DNA of 64,000 nt, from the NCBI RefSeq assembly GCF_007828045.1, contig NZ_VITN01000024.1, forward strand, positions 27,043-91,042, written 5' to 3'. This DNA is from Nitrospirillum amazonense (GTDB lineage: Bacteria; Pseudomonadota; Alphaproteobacteria; Azospirillales; Azospirillaceae). The translations under genes and the position numbers were made by a program. Below the pieces are notes generated by a model that searched no databases, was not told the origin of the DNA, and saw only the letters and a list, made by a program, of their open reading frames with translations. Positions 20,393-32,100 of this stretch are shown one piece after another; the first letter of the stretch is position 1; every line of letters begins with the position of its first letter.

Positions 20393-20827
20393 AAAGTCCC
20401 CCGTTATGAGTGATTGGTATGGACTGCGTCCAGATGATACGGGCGCAGCTTAAGGAATCTAACGCAGATTACATTTTTTTAATGTTAGCAGCCGATTTCG
20501 ACATTTGCAAGTATGGCGTGTTGGTTGTCACTTATGGGTAGGTGTCTAATCCGGAATCGTGTCTTTTTACGTTTATGGATCATGGATAGGGTTTGGAATT
20601 GGGGCAGGTTTCGTCGGAATAGGCCGGCACTATTATTGATTTATGTCGCGTACATCTAAGCCTTCAATCCAACCATGATTGGTCAGCCGGAAGGTATCCT
20701 TTTGGCTTACCTGCTTATTCTATCATGGCTATTTGGAGGAAAATTCAAGTCCCTTGAAATACAACCTGTAATCGTGCAGCGTAGGATTTAATCATCCGTC
20801 CGCCGCCCTTTTAAGAATGGTTGACCC
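20393..20827. promoter_or_regulatory. AT-rich divergent promoter region
   Basis: A 435-bp gene-free stretch, much richer in A/T than its surroundings, separates the start of the VOC gene (minus) from the start of the plus-strand biosynthetic operon. It must hold the promoters of both. An imperfect palindrome CCAACCATGATTGG lies at 20669-20682 (two mismatches). I found no convincing Fur box and no clear sigma-70 hexamer pair at proper spacing. Confidence 0.5.
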
Positions 20828-22288
20828 ATGATCCATTCAATCCAATCAGAGTTGGCTGGTAAGGGCGATGAATACGAAGCAGTTGACTATCTTCATTCGG
20901 ATCTTGTGAGATACGCATCCGCCTATCATTTTAGAAGTGCGGATGTTTCCGAGCTTGTCCTTGAAGATGACTATTTCAGGCGGCCGCTTCGTCCAGAAGA
21001 TCTGAGTTTTCTAAAATTCTCCGGATATTTAAAAATAAAAGACGCGAGCAATCTTGCCGCATTGGCAGGTAATCGCCTGCTGTTGTCTTTCTACGAAAGT
21101 GGCGCCTGTTTATATCCCCCATTTTCCGGGAAGGCTTTGCTATCGCCGTCCGCATCTCAGGGTGTGTGGTCGGAATTCTACAATCCAGAGCTGCGAGCCA
21201 TTGGCGCGCGGGTCGCGCCGCGACTGGAGACGTTTCTTTTCAGCGCCGTGGGCGAAGAAGCCGTCCGCGCGACGCCCGCCGACCTTCCCAATTCGGTGTC
21301 CGACTTCGTGGGCGCTCATTTCCGGGCCAGTTCGCGCTTCTGGACGCGATTGATCGACACGTTGACGGCCGCCGATTACCTGGCCGACGGCATGCGCCTG
21401 CTCCTGATCCAGCGCGTCCCCCTGGGGCGCAGCCGGAACCTGGCGATGTCGCGCGTCGCGGCCCTGCACCCGTTCATTCCCGTGCCGGCGCCTTCGGTGG
21501 CAGAGGAGGCTTGGTGCGCCGCGCTGGGTGTGCGCGTGGGCATGCACAGCTATTGGCAATTCTATCTGCCCGCCGTTCTGGCCGCGACGACCCATATTCA
21601 CATGCTGGCCCGGCAGCCAGGCACGCTGTTGCGCCTGGTGGGGGCGGCGCTGGTGGAGGGGGCGGAGCAGGCGGGCTTCATGATGGCCATGGCCGAAGGC
21701 GCCCGGCGGTTGGGCTTGCCGGAACGGGCGCCATCGGCCGACACGGCGGATGGCGCCACGCGATCGGTGTCGTCCGCGGTGGATGCGGCCGTGGATGAGG
21801 TGACCGGCACCTTCGGCCGCACGAGCCTTGCGGAGGTGGCGCGGGGTGCGGCTGCGGCGACCCTGCTGACGGCCCAGGCCCACCGTGACGTGCGTGCGCA
21901 GCTCCTTTGGCTTTCTGACATGCCGCGCTATGTGGCGGCGGCGCGGGCCATCAACCGCAGGATCGATCAGGATTGTCCGGATATCGATCGGGAAACCTTC
22001 GTGGAACCCAGGGAGATGTGCTCCACGACCCATGTCCATGACGATCACCGGCTGGTGGTGATCGAAGAGGGGCAAATGGTGTTCTGGGGCAACCTCGGCA
22101 TGTCGTTGCGCCTTGACGTCGGCGACATGGTGCTGGTGCCGCAGGGGCGGCTGCATGGGTCCACGGTGGAATCGCCGGTATGCACCTACCACCAGCCGAT
22201 CATCCCGCCGGACTGGCTCGACATGCTGCCGGGCCATGTCATCTCCCCCTATGCATCGTCGCCATCCCTTGCAGTGGCATGGGATTGA
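20828..22288 (+). CDS. SznF-like cupin/heme-oxygenase-fold protein
   Basis: A 486-residue protein that I place near SznF, the N-nitrosourea-forming enzyme of streptozotocin biosynthesis (about 470 residues: N-terminal domain, heme-oxygenase-like diiron domain, C-terminal cupin). The C-terminal cupin is clear: H402 and H404 form an HxH pair and H443 follows 39 residues later, the same spacing I recall for the SznF iron ligands. The helical middle (about 160-375) matches the diiron domain in size and position, but no HxxxDxxH signature is present anywhere, so the diiron site seems degenerate. Graminine (C-diazeniumdiolate) clusters, as I recall them, contain a comparable SznF-like protein beside a YqcI/YcgG protein, which is exactly the neighbour here. 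A role in forming an N-N bonded amino acid is inferred. The N-terminal ~110 codons are AT-richer than the rest. Confidence 0.65.
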   Translation: MIHSIQSELAGKGDEYEAVDYLHSDLVRYASAYHFRSADVSELVLEDDYFRRPLRPEDLSFLKFSGYLKIKDASNLAALAGNRLLLSFYESGACLYPPFSGKALLSPSASQGVWSEFYNPELRAIGARVAPRLETFLFSAVGEEAVRATPADLPNSVSDFVGAHFRASSRFWTRLIDTLTAADYLADGMRLLLIQRVPLGRSRNLAMSRVAALHPFIPVPAPSVAEEAWCAALGVRVGMHSYWQFYLPAVLAATTHIHMLARQPGTLLRLVGAALVEGAEQAGFMMAMAEGARRLGLPERAPSADTADGATRSVSSAVDAAVDEVTGTFGRTSLAEVARGAAAATLLTAQAHRDVRAQLLWLSDMPRYVAAARAINRRIDQDCPDIDRETFVEPREMCSTTHVHDDHRLVVIEEGQMVFWGNLGMSLRLDVGDMVLVPQGRLHGSTVESPVCTYHQPIIPPDWLDMLPGHVISPYASSPSLAVAWD

Positions 22289-22299
22289 AAGGCCGCGCC

Positions 22300-23139
22300 A
22301 TGGAGCATCAGCGGAACCAAGACATATGGCGCGACCGCGTCATCGTGGGGACGATCATCGGCGCCACGCCGCCGGCCTGGATGGCCTCGGCTTACGAAGC
22401 CTATCGTGCCGTGGTTCTGAACCCGGCTTACCCCTGTTTTTACGGGACCCAGTCCGAGCGGCTGGGCGACATCTATTATTCCTACGTCGACGACGGGTGC
22501 CTGCATCATCTGCCTGAAACGCTGCGCACCTTCTTGGCCATCGGCACCATTTCGGACCGCAAGCGGCGTAACATGGCGCTGTTCCTGGATCCGCGTCGCG
22601 CCCCCCGGGACCATGAGGAGGCGCGGGCCCAGTTCTGGGACGTCCTGGCATATCTGCGCGACCATGACCGGCAGGGTGCGGCCACGTCGCTCGACGCCGA
22701 CCACCCGCTGTGGGAGTTCTCGTTCGGCGGGTCCATGATGTTCGTCGTGGGCGCCAGCCCGACCTACCTTTCACGGCACAGCCGGAACCTGGGTGACGGC
22801 ATGGTCTTGCTGTTTCAGCCGCGCGAGGTTTTCATCGACCCGCTGAACGGCCGACCCATCGAGATGGAGGCCAGGGCACGTATCCGCGAACGCCTGCAGG
22901 CATGGGACGGCATGGCGGCGCATCCGGACCTGGGCGTCTACGGCGACCCGTCCAATCGGGAATGGCGGCAATATTTCCTGCCGGATGATAACCAGCCCGT
23001 GCGCGGCCAGTGCCCGTTCGCGCACGGGCCGGCAGCGCGCCCAGCGGACGCCATTTCCGAGCGGTCGGAGAAAGCGGGCGTCCTCGTTGCCGGCCCAGAG
23101 GCAGGGTTGGTCCTCGCCGCCAAGCCGGTTTCCGCATGA
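22300..23139 (+). CDS. YqcI/YcgG-family putative heme N-oxygenase
   Basis: A 279-residue YqcI/YcgG-family protein. Family hallmarks in order: WEFSFGG and MFVVGASP around residues 138-152, SRHSRNLG, LLFQPREVF, LGVYGDPSNREWRQYFLPDD and finally QCPFAHG. Characterised relatives that I recall (DcsA in D-cycloserine and GntA in guanitoxin biosynthesis) are heme-dependent N-hydroxylases acting on arginine-type guanidines. By analogy this enzyme would N-hydroxylate an amino acid, perhaps arginine, to supply the cupin enzyme encoded just upstream. I chose the ATG at 22300, preceded by GAAAGG, over the ATG at 22279, which overlaps the upstream stop and lacks a good Shine-Dalgarno. Its own stop overlaps the megasynthase start (ATGA). 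About 40 residues after CPFAHG are a non-conserved tail. Family call is firm; substrate is inferred. Confidence 0.75.
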   Translation: MEHQRNQDIWRDRVIVGTIIGATPPAWMASAYEAYRAVVLNPAYPCFYGTQSERLGDIYYSYVDDGCLHHLPETLRTFLAIGTISDRKRRNMALFLDPRRAPRDHEEARAQFWDVLAYLRDHDRQGAATSLDADHPLWEFSFGGSMMFVVGASPTYLSRHSRNLGDGMVLLFQPREVFIDPLNGRPIEMEARARIRERLQAWDGMAAHPDLGVYGDPSNREWRQYFLPDDNQPVRGQCPFAHGPAARPADAISERSEKAGVLVAGPEAGLVLAAKPVSA

Positions 23140-26100
23140 GCGCGGAGCCGTTGCTCGCCGCCGGCCCTCCGGCGCCACCCGGCCCGTCTCCAGCGTGGGA
23201 TGCGGAGGGGCGGAGGGCTGCCGAGCTTCTGGTGCGTCTGGAGCGCATGGGGGCGCGGTTGGAGGCGCGTGAGGGCCGGTTGCGGGTAGATGCCCCGGCG
23301 GGTGTGCTCGATGATGCGACGAAGGAGGCGATGCGGGCCGCCAAGACCGGCCTCATCGCCCTTCTACAGGCGCGCCAGTCCGACGGTATCGCCCCCATCC
23401 CGCGGGGCCGGGAGGCTGTCTTCCCCCTGTCTCTGCCCCAGCACGCCTTCTATATGCTGGAGCGCCTGCAGCCGGGCAGCCGCGCCTATAACGTCTTCAG
23501 CTTGCGCCGGCTGCGCGGTGCGGTCGATCCCGGACGCCTGTCGCAGGCGCTTGACGTCGTCGTTCGCCGGCATGAGCCGCTGCGGACCCGGTTCATCCTA
23601 GTGAACGGCAAGCCCCAGCAGAGGGTCGAGGCGCCATTCGGTGCGCCCCTCGCGGTCATCGACCTTTCTGTCCTTCCCGATGAATCCCGGAAGCACGCCC
23701 TGGCGCGCGTCACCGACCGCAGCCGCGCGCCCCGCTTCGATTTGGCGGCGGGCCGCCTGTTCAGGGTCGAGTTGATCACGCTGGACGCAGGTGAGGCGGT
23801 GCTGTCGCTGGCGATGCACCACATCATCGCCGACGCGGCGTCGCTGGATATCTTTTATAGCGAACTGGCCGCCGCCTATTACGCGCCCGCCCACCATGCG
23901 GACAACGGGGGCGCGGGGCCGAATCCCCCGGCTGTGCAGTATGCCGACTACGCGGCCTGGCAGAGCGACCGCCTGGCGCGGGGGCTGCTCGATCCACAGA
24001 TCGATTACTGGCGCCGGCGGCTGGCAGCCCTTCCGAATTTGCTGGCGGCGATGGGCGCGAACTCCTCCGGCCCGGGCCTCGAAACCGTGCGTGGCGTGCT
24101 GGGTGGGGGTGATCGCAGGCGGCTGGCCGATTTGGCAAGGCAGGCGGGCACCACGTCTTTCGTCGCCCTCCTCGGCCTTTTTATGGTCCTGCTGGGACGC
24201 TATAGCCGCGGCCGGGACATCCCGGTGATCGTGCCGACCGCTGGTCGGGACCGGGACGAGGTGGCCCGTCTCATTGGCGTCTTCATCACCGGCCTCGTCG
24301 TACGAGGGCGGGTGGAACCGGGCGCAAGCGTGGCGGCGCTGCTGTCAGACCTGTCCCGTCGGGTGGCCGAGGCGCTGGAGCATTCGGAGCTGTCGATTGA
24401 AAGCTTAGAGGGACTGCTGCGCCAGCGCCGCGAACCTTTGCCGGGCCTGGACGGCCTGTCCAAGATCGCCTTCAACCATATCTCCACCGGCCGGGCCATG
24501 GTGGCCGGCGAGGCGATGGTGGAGGTCATCGAGTCAGACCGCCAGGAATCCGTCTTCGATCTGATGATGATCACGATCGACACACCGGACGGCCTGGACT
24601 TCAAGTTGGAAATCCGCCCGGGATTGCTGGGCCCGGGTGGCGGGCGGCGCCTATTGGACGAGTTCCTGCACCTGGTGGGTTCCGCGCTCGACGGTGGCGT
24701 CGGTGCCGTGCTGGATGACCTGGCGCATGAGGTCGGCGGCCTGGACGCGCGGCGGCGCGCCTTGCTGCAGCGGTGCGGAGCGGACAGCCTGCCGCTGCAC
24801 CTCCTCAGCCGCCCCCTGCCGTGCGCCGTCAGCGCGGAGGGGGCGGTCGCGGTGATGCGCGCCGCGCTTGCGCGGCGGCCGGACCTGGCGGCGGCTTTGC
24901 GCCCCGTTCCGGCGCCGTCGGCCTGCCCGGCGGTTCTTGTCGAAGACGGAAGTGCCGATGGGGAAGCCTGGGCCGCCAGCGTGGTGGCGTGCCTTTCCGC
25001 CGATGCCTGGCGCCAAACGCGCGAACGCTGGGCGGACGCCCCGCCCTCGCCCGCACAAGGGGTGCTACGGATCTGCGTGGTGGAGGGGTCGGAACTGGTT
25101 GTGGCCGCGTCCGAAGCGCTGGCGGACGCGGGCGAACTGGCAGCATTGGCCGATGGCCTGGCGGCGGCCATGGGCGGTGGGCACCTGGCGTTGCCCGGCC
25201 CTACCCGATGGCGCGCGGCGGCGGTGGCGCTGGCGCCCGATCCGCCCGCAGCCGTGGCCTCGCCCGCGCTCTGGTGCGCCCAAGGCGGCTGGGTGTCCGC
25301 TGGCCACACGTTGGCTGGGGAACTGTGGGACCGGCTGCACGCGGCCGCCGACCAGCACGGCATAACGCCGGCCCGCCTGGTGAGGGGAGCATGCCTGTTG
25401 CTGTCGGCGACGTTGGGTGATGTGGAGGAGCCGCTGGCGCTTGACTTCCTGGAGGCCGACGGCGACGGGCGGGTGCATGCCGGACGCCTGGTGACGACGG
25501 ACGCATGGCTGGATCCCGGGGCGGCACCCCTGGCCGTGATGGTGGCGACGCCTGAGTATGAGTTGCCCGGCTTTACGGTCGTGCCGACGGACATCTGGTT
25601 CACCGCGCGCCGGGCGGCCGACGATTCCATGGCACCGCCATTGGACCGGCTGGTCCGCCCGGGCGCCCGCCTGCGCCTGGATTTCATCGCGGGTCCGCGC
25701 CATGGCTTGCTGCGGCTGACGGCCTGTGCCGACGCGGTCGGCGGGGACGGCGGCCTGTGGCTGCGCCGGCTGGCGCTCCTGCTGCGGCAATTGGCCGATG
25801 GGCCGCCCGGCTTTTCCCGCCTCGGCTATTTGCTGCCGGATGACGATGGCCGGATGGCGGCGATGGCCGGGGAAACGTGCCCCTTGCCTGTACCGCCGCT
25901 GGCCGCCGCGATGGTGCGGGCGGTGGCGGCGGCGCGCCCGGACCGGCCCGCCGTGTCGTCCCTGGCCGGCGAGACCCTGACCTATGCGGATTTGATGGCG
26001 GCCGTTGACAAGGTGGCGGCGGCCCTTCCGGCACCCGGCGCCGCTATCGGCGTCTCCGTCGCGCGGACCGAATTTCTGCCCGCCATCCTACTGGGAATAT

Positions 26101-29100
26101 TCAGCGCGGGCTGTGTCTATGTACCCCTGGACCCCCGCCTGCCGCCGCGGCGCTTGGCGGACATGGTGTCCCGAGTGGACGCGGCCCTGGTGGTGGTGGA
26201 TGAAACCACGCAGCATCTTTTCGCCCCCCTGGGCGTGCCGCTGACGACGCCGGATAAGATGCGGGCTGCCCGGGTGTCGGTGCCGGCGGTCGGGGACGGG
26301 GTGAATCCCGAGGCGACTGCCTACGTTATGTTCACATCGGGCTCCAGTGGGCGGCCCAAGGGTGTCCGCCTTAGCCACCGTGCGCTGGCGGCCTTTCTAG
26401 ACGCTATGCTGCGGGCGCCGGGGGTGTACGAGGACGATGTCCTGTTGGCAACCACCACCGTGTCCTTCGACATCTCGCTGCTGGAACTGCTGTTGCCGTT
26501 GTGCGCTGGCGCCCGCGTCGTCGTCGCGGACGAGGACACGCCGCGGGATGGCCGCCGCCTGGCCGATGCACTGCGACGGACGGGGACGACGCTTTTTCAG
26601 GCCACGCCGTCCGCTTGGCGCATGCTCCTGGACGCCGGTTGGCCCGGCGATCCTGATCTGCGCGCATTGAGTGGCGGCGAGGCCATGCCCGATGCACTGG
26701 CCCGCGCGCTTCGGTCCCGCACGCGGGAAGCGTGGAATATGTACGGCCCGACGGAAACGACCATCTGGTCGGCATGCGGCCGGGTGGAGGCGCCGGACGT
26801 CGCGGCTGCGGCGGGTTTCCAGGACCGGCCGCAAAGCTTGGGTACGGCTATCGCTAACACGCGGCTGTGCATCGTCGACCGTCGCGGCTGCACCGTGCCG
26901 CCGGGTGGCATGGGGGAGCTTCTGATCGGCGGCGCAGGGCTGGCCATCGGCTATCTCGACGATGGCCAACGCACGGCCCAGGCGTTCCGCGAAGTGACCG
27001 TGATGGGTGCGCGCGCCTACCACACCGGGGACCGGGTGGCGCTGGGGCTGGATGGCCGCCTTTATTACCGGGGCCGCCGGGATCGCCAGGTGAAGATCCG
27101 GGGCCACCGCATCGAATTGCCGGAGATCGAGGCGGCACTGCTGTCATGGCCGGGCGTCGGGGATGCCGTGGCGGCGGTGGAGGGTGAGGGCGCGGACGCC
27201 CGTCTTGCCGCCTTCGTCACCGGCGATGTGGACACGGTGGCGCTTCGGCGCGGCCTGAAGGACGCGTTGCCGCCGTACATGCTGCCCCACCGGGTGGACC
27301 TGCTGCCGGCCCTTCCCCGGCTTCTGAACGGCAAGATCGATTTTGCCGGCCTGATGGCCCGGCAGGGGGCGGGTGAGCAGGAGATGGCCTTGCCCGCGCC
27401 AATGGCGGCGCGGTCGGCTGGTTCCGGTGCCGCCGGCCCGGCCGCGATCGAGCGGGACCTCATCGACATCTGGCGGGCGCTCCTGGGACACGCGGATTTC
27501 GGCGTGGGCGACAACTTCTTCGACGTCGGCGGCCATTCGCTGCTGCTGCTGCAGAGCCGTGATAAGGTCAACGCCCGCTTCGATGTGCGCATCGAGGTCA
27601 TCGACCTGTTCGACAGTCCCACGATCAGGGCCCAGTCGGAACTGATCGCCGCCCGACGGAGAACGGCCACCCCGCAAACCGTCGCCGCCGAGGCCCCGCC
27701 GCAGGGGGAGACGCCCCGCCGTCGCGATGTCGCTGTCGTGGGCATGGCGGGTCGTTTTCCAGGCGCCGGGGACCTGGACGCGTTCTGGCGCAATTTGGTG
27801 GCCGGCACCGAATCCATCACGTTTCTGACCGAAGACGAACTGTTGCGGGATGGCGCCGATCCTGACCTGGTCGCATCGGATGACTATGTGAAGGTCGCCG
27901 CGCTGCTGGACGATGTCGAACTGTTCGACGCCGCCTTTTTCGGGCTCAGCCCTGGCGAGGCGGAGCGCATGGATCCCCAACACCGGCTTCTGCTGGAATG
28001 CGCGCAGGCGGCGCTGGATGACGCCGGCTACGCGCCGCGCGTTACGGGTGAGAAGGTGGGCCTGTTCGCAGGCACCGGCTTCAGTTCGTACTTCTTCACC
28101 AACATCCAGCATGACGACGCCACCATGTCGTCGGTGTCCCCGCTGGAATTGCTGTACGCCAACGATAAGGATTACGCCGTCGCCCAGGTCGCCTACCGCC
28201 TTGATCTGCGAGGGCCCTGTGTCACCGTGGGTAGCGCCTGCTCGACCGGGCTGGTGGCCATCCACCAGGCGTGCGAGGCGCTGGTCGTGGGTGCGTGCGA
28301 CTTGGCCTTGGCGGGTGCCGCCAAGGTCATGACGCCGCAACGCCGGGGTTATATGCACCTGCCGGGCGGCATCATGTCGCCCGACGGCCATTGCCGGGTT
28401 TTCGATGAAAGCGGCGGGGGAACCGTCTTCGGCAGTGGGGTGGGCGTGGTCGTCCTGAAGCCGCTGGAACGCGCCTTGGCGGATGGCGACGCCATCCACG
28501 CCGTCATCAAGGGCGGTGCCGTGAACAACGACGGCGGCGACAAGCTGGGCCTGACGGCGCCCAGCCAGTTGGGCCAGGCGCGGGTGCTGAGGCAGGCGTT
28601 GGCCGCGTCCGGAGTGGCGCCGGAAAGCGTAGGCTACATCGAAACCCACGGCACGGGTACGGCCCTGGGCGATATGGTCGAGGTTGCCGCCATCCGCGAC
28701 GCGTACGGCGACGGGGGTGCTAATGGCGGCGATGCCGAGGCCTGCATCCTCGGCGCGGTGAAGGCCAATATCGGCCACCTTGATTCCGCCGCCGGTTTGG
28801 CCGGGTTCATAAAGGCCGTTCTTTGCGTGGCCAATGGCGTGATACCGCCGGTGCCGAATGTGCGCGGCCTCAATCCCAAGCTCAGGTTCGGCGCCGGCCG
28901 TTTTTCCGTCAACCAGACGCTGGTCCCGTGGGCCCCGGCCGACCGGCCCCGGCGCGCGGGCGTGAGCTCCTTCGGCATCGGTGGTACCAACGCCCACCTG
29001 CTTATCGAGCAGGCGCCATATCGGGATGGGCGCCTGGATGTGATCGGGGATGCCGCCGCCCCCCCCGACGGCCGGATGCTTTTCGTCCTGTCCGCGCACA

Positions 29101-32100
29101 GCCCGACCGCCCTGCAGCAGGCCCGGAGGCATCTGTGTGGTCACCTGGACCGTGCCGGTGGGGCGCTGGACCTGCGGGACGTTGCTTTCACATTGGCCGT
29201 GGGACGGTCGCCGCAGTCGTGGCGTTGGGCGGCTGTTGCCGGAAACGTCGGGGAATTGCGCGCCCGTCTGGATGCTGACGACCCGATGCCTCCCGTCGCG
29301 GTGGGCCAACGGCGCACGCCCGTGGTGTTCCTCCTGCCCGGGCAGGGCAGCCAGCGGTTGGGCATGGCTGCGGCGCTTTACCGGCGGGAAGCCGCGTTCC
29401 GGGCGGCGCTGGACGAATGCCTGGCTCATGTCGAGGCCGCCGGCGGCGGCGACTTGCGCGCTCTCCTGCTGGCGATGGAGGCTGACCCGGGGGCCCTGAC
29501 CGAGACGGCCCGGGCGCAACCGGCGCTCTTCGCCATGGAATACGCGCTGGCGGCGCTTTGGCAAGCTTGGGGGGTGGTGCCGGATGCCATGCTGGGCCAC
29601 AGCCTGGGTGAATGGGTGGCCGCCGCTCTTTCCGGGGTCATGCCGCTGGCGGACGCGGCGCGCCTGATTGTCATCCGGGGACATGCCATGCAGGCCTGCC
29701 CGGCTGGACGCATGGTCGCCCTCGCCGCGCCGGCGGAGGCAGTGGCCCATTGCCTGGAGCCGGAAATCTCGGTGGCGGCCTGCAATGCGCCGGACGTGAC
29801 GGTCATCGCCGGCCCGGCCGCTGCCATGGCCGCGACGGTCGCGCGTCTGGAGGCGCGGGGCCTGCAGGCGCGTCCACTCCACACCTCGCACGCCTTCCAT
29901 TCGGCGGCGATGGACGCGGCCGTACCCGCGGTGCGCGCCGCCTTGGCCGAAGTGGCGTTTCAGGCGCCCGCCATACGTTGGATATCCAATCTGACGGGGC
30001 GTTGGATCATGGATCAACAGGCGACCGATCCGGACTATTGGTGCCAGCAGTTGCGTATGCCGGTGCGGTTTTGGGATGGGCTTTGCTGCCTGCGCGAAAC
30101 CTTCAATGACGCTTTCATGGTGGAGGTGGGGCCGGGGACGACACTGGCCGACCTCGTCGTCCAAAACACGCGCGCGCGCGCCCTGTCCAGCCTGGCGGGC
30201 CGTAACGGCGACGATTACGGCGCCATGTTGTCCGCGGCTGGCGCGCTTTGGCAGGCGGGTGGGGCGCTGGACATGCAGGCCGTGACGCGTGCCGCCGGTG
30301 GCCGGCGTGTCCATCTGCCCCCCAAAGCCCTAGAACGGCACCGCCATTGGATAACGCCCGTGGAAGGGCAGGGCCCGCGTCCGCGGCGCCGGGGCGACCC
30401 GGCCGATTGGGGCAAGATCGACACCTGGCGCCGCCGCGCCGCCCTGCCGTCACCCGCGCCCGAGGAGATCGCCGCGACGCCATGGCTGGTCCTCGGCCGG
30501 GGCACGTCGGCATTGGAGGAGGCCGTGGTGGCGGTGCTTCACCAAGCGGGGGGCCAGGTTTTGAGAATGCCGTGGGGCGATGCCACCGGTTCCGCCCCGC
30601 CTTCCGCAACCATCGCACCGATGGGCCCGGTGGCGGACGATCCGGCGGCCTATTCCCAGATCGCCGCCCTGGCGGCCGGGGGCGCGCGGTGCCTGCGGAT
30701 CATTTGCTTCTGGTCGCCGCGAGAGCCGGACGGCGACGCGGTGGTGTCCGATGGGGCGGCGTTCCTTGACCGGCTGATGTTCCTGATCCAAGGGCTGGCG
30801 TCCGATGATCCTGCCCGGCGCGGCCAGGTCGCGGTGGTGACCCGGGGTCTGGGCGCCATCTCCGCGGGGGAGCGGATCGACCCCTTCGCGGCCCTGTGCC
30901 TGGGGCCGGTGCGCGGTGGTGGGCACGAGGCGCCGAACGTGCGCCTGGCAGCGGTCGATGTGGGGGATGCGGACGTCCAAGCGGACCAATGGGAGCAGGC
31001 AGGCGCGCTGGTCGCCGAATTGGCGGCGGGCCTACCCGATCAGGAGGTTGCCCTTCGGGGCCGTGGCCGCTGGATCCGCATGGTCGAACCGCTGGCCCTG
31101 CCGCCACCAGCGGAACCCGTCCTGCAGCCGGGCGGCCTCTACGCGATCACCGGCGGCTTAGGTGACCTGGGCTTTGCCCTGGCGAAGCACTTGGCCGTCC
31201 GCTGGCGCGCGCGGCTGGCGCTGTTCTCGGGCACGCCGGCGGATGACCCGGGGCCGGCTGGCGCGCGCGTGCGTTCCCGCATCGCGGAGCTGACGGCCCT
31301 CATGGGCGAATGCCCGCCGCTGTACCATGCGCGGGTGGAGGATGCTCAAGCCATGAACGCCGCGTTCGCCGAACTGCGCGGAACCTTCGGTCCGGTGAAC
31401 GGGGTCTTCCACCTGGCTGGCGTGGCCGATGGCCGATTGCTCGCCTGGCGACAGGCCGGGGCCGCCGCGCCCGTGCTGGCGCCTAAGGTTGATGGATCGC
31501 TGGTGGTGTCGGGTATCGCCCGCGCGCAGGGCATCCCCCTTCTAGTTTTCTTCTCATCCCTCACGGCCCGGCTGGGCACGGTGGGACAACTGGTCTATGC
31601 CTCCGCCAACGCCTTCATGGACGCGCTGGCCTTGCGTAACGTGGAAGATGGGTTGCGGACCTACGCCATCGGCTGGGACAGCTGGCGGGATATGGGCATG
31701 GCGGCACGCATGGGCGCGGTGGAGGGACTGGCGGCCATGGCGCGCGCCACCCGCCGCAACGGTATCGACCCCGCCGCCGGCCTCGCCACGCTTGAGGCGA
31801 TCCTGGGCCAACATGAACCCCACGTCCTGGTTTCTCCCATTGACTGGGCGGCCCGGGTGGCCGCCGAGCCAGCGCTGCGATCAGGGGGCGACGCCGTGTC
31901 GGCGGCCAGCGCGACCGAGCCGCCGCGGCGGACGCCCCGGCCCCGGACCATGCCCCCGCCGGTGCCGCCGGAAACAGAGGCCGAGGGCCGGCTTGTCGCA
32001 CTGTGGGAAGAAAGCTTCGGCGTGGCCCCGCTGGGAACGCGGGACAGCTTCTTCGATCTGGGCGGCACGTCGCTGCAGGCCGTGCGCATGGTCCGGTCCA

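Noticed and set aside
20393..20827. Fur box in front of the biosynthetic operon
   Set aside because: I looked for GATAAT-type repeats on both strands and found none with adequate match, so iron control is not supported by sequence here.
24200..25687. A 495-residue minus-strand open frame
   Set aside because: Antisense shadow of the NRPS C/C-like region, with Ser/Arg/Ala-rich composition and no domain.
27144..30314. A 1,056-residue open frame on the minus strand
   Set aside because: It lies wholly opposite the KS-AT-KR part of the terminal megasynthase; its translation is low-complexity and His/Arg/Gln-rich, as expected for an antisense frame in GC-rich DNA.
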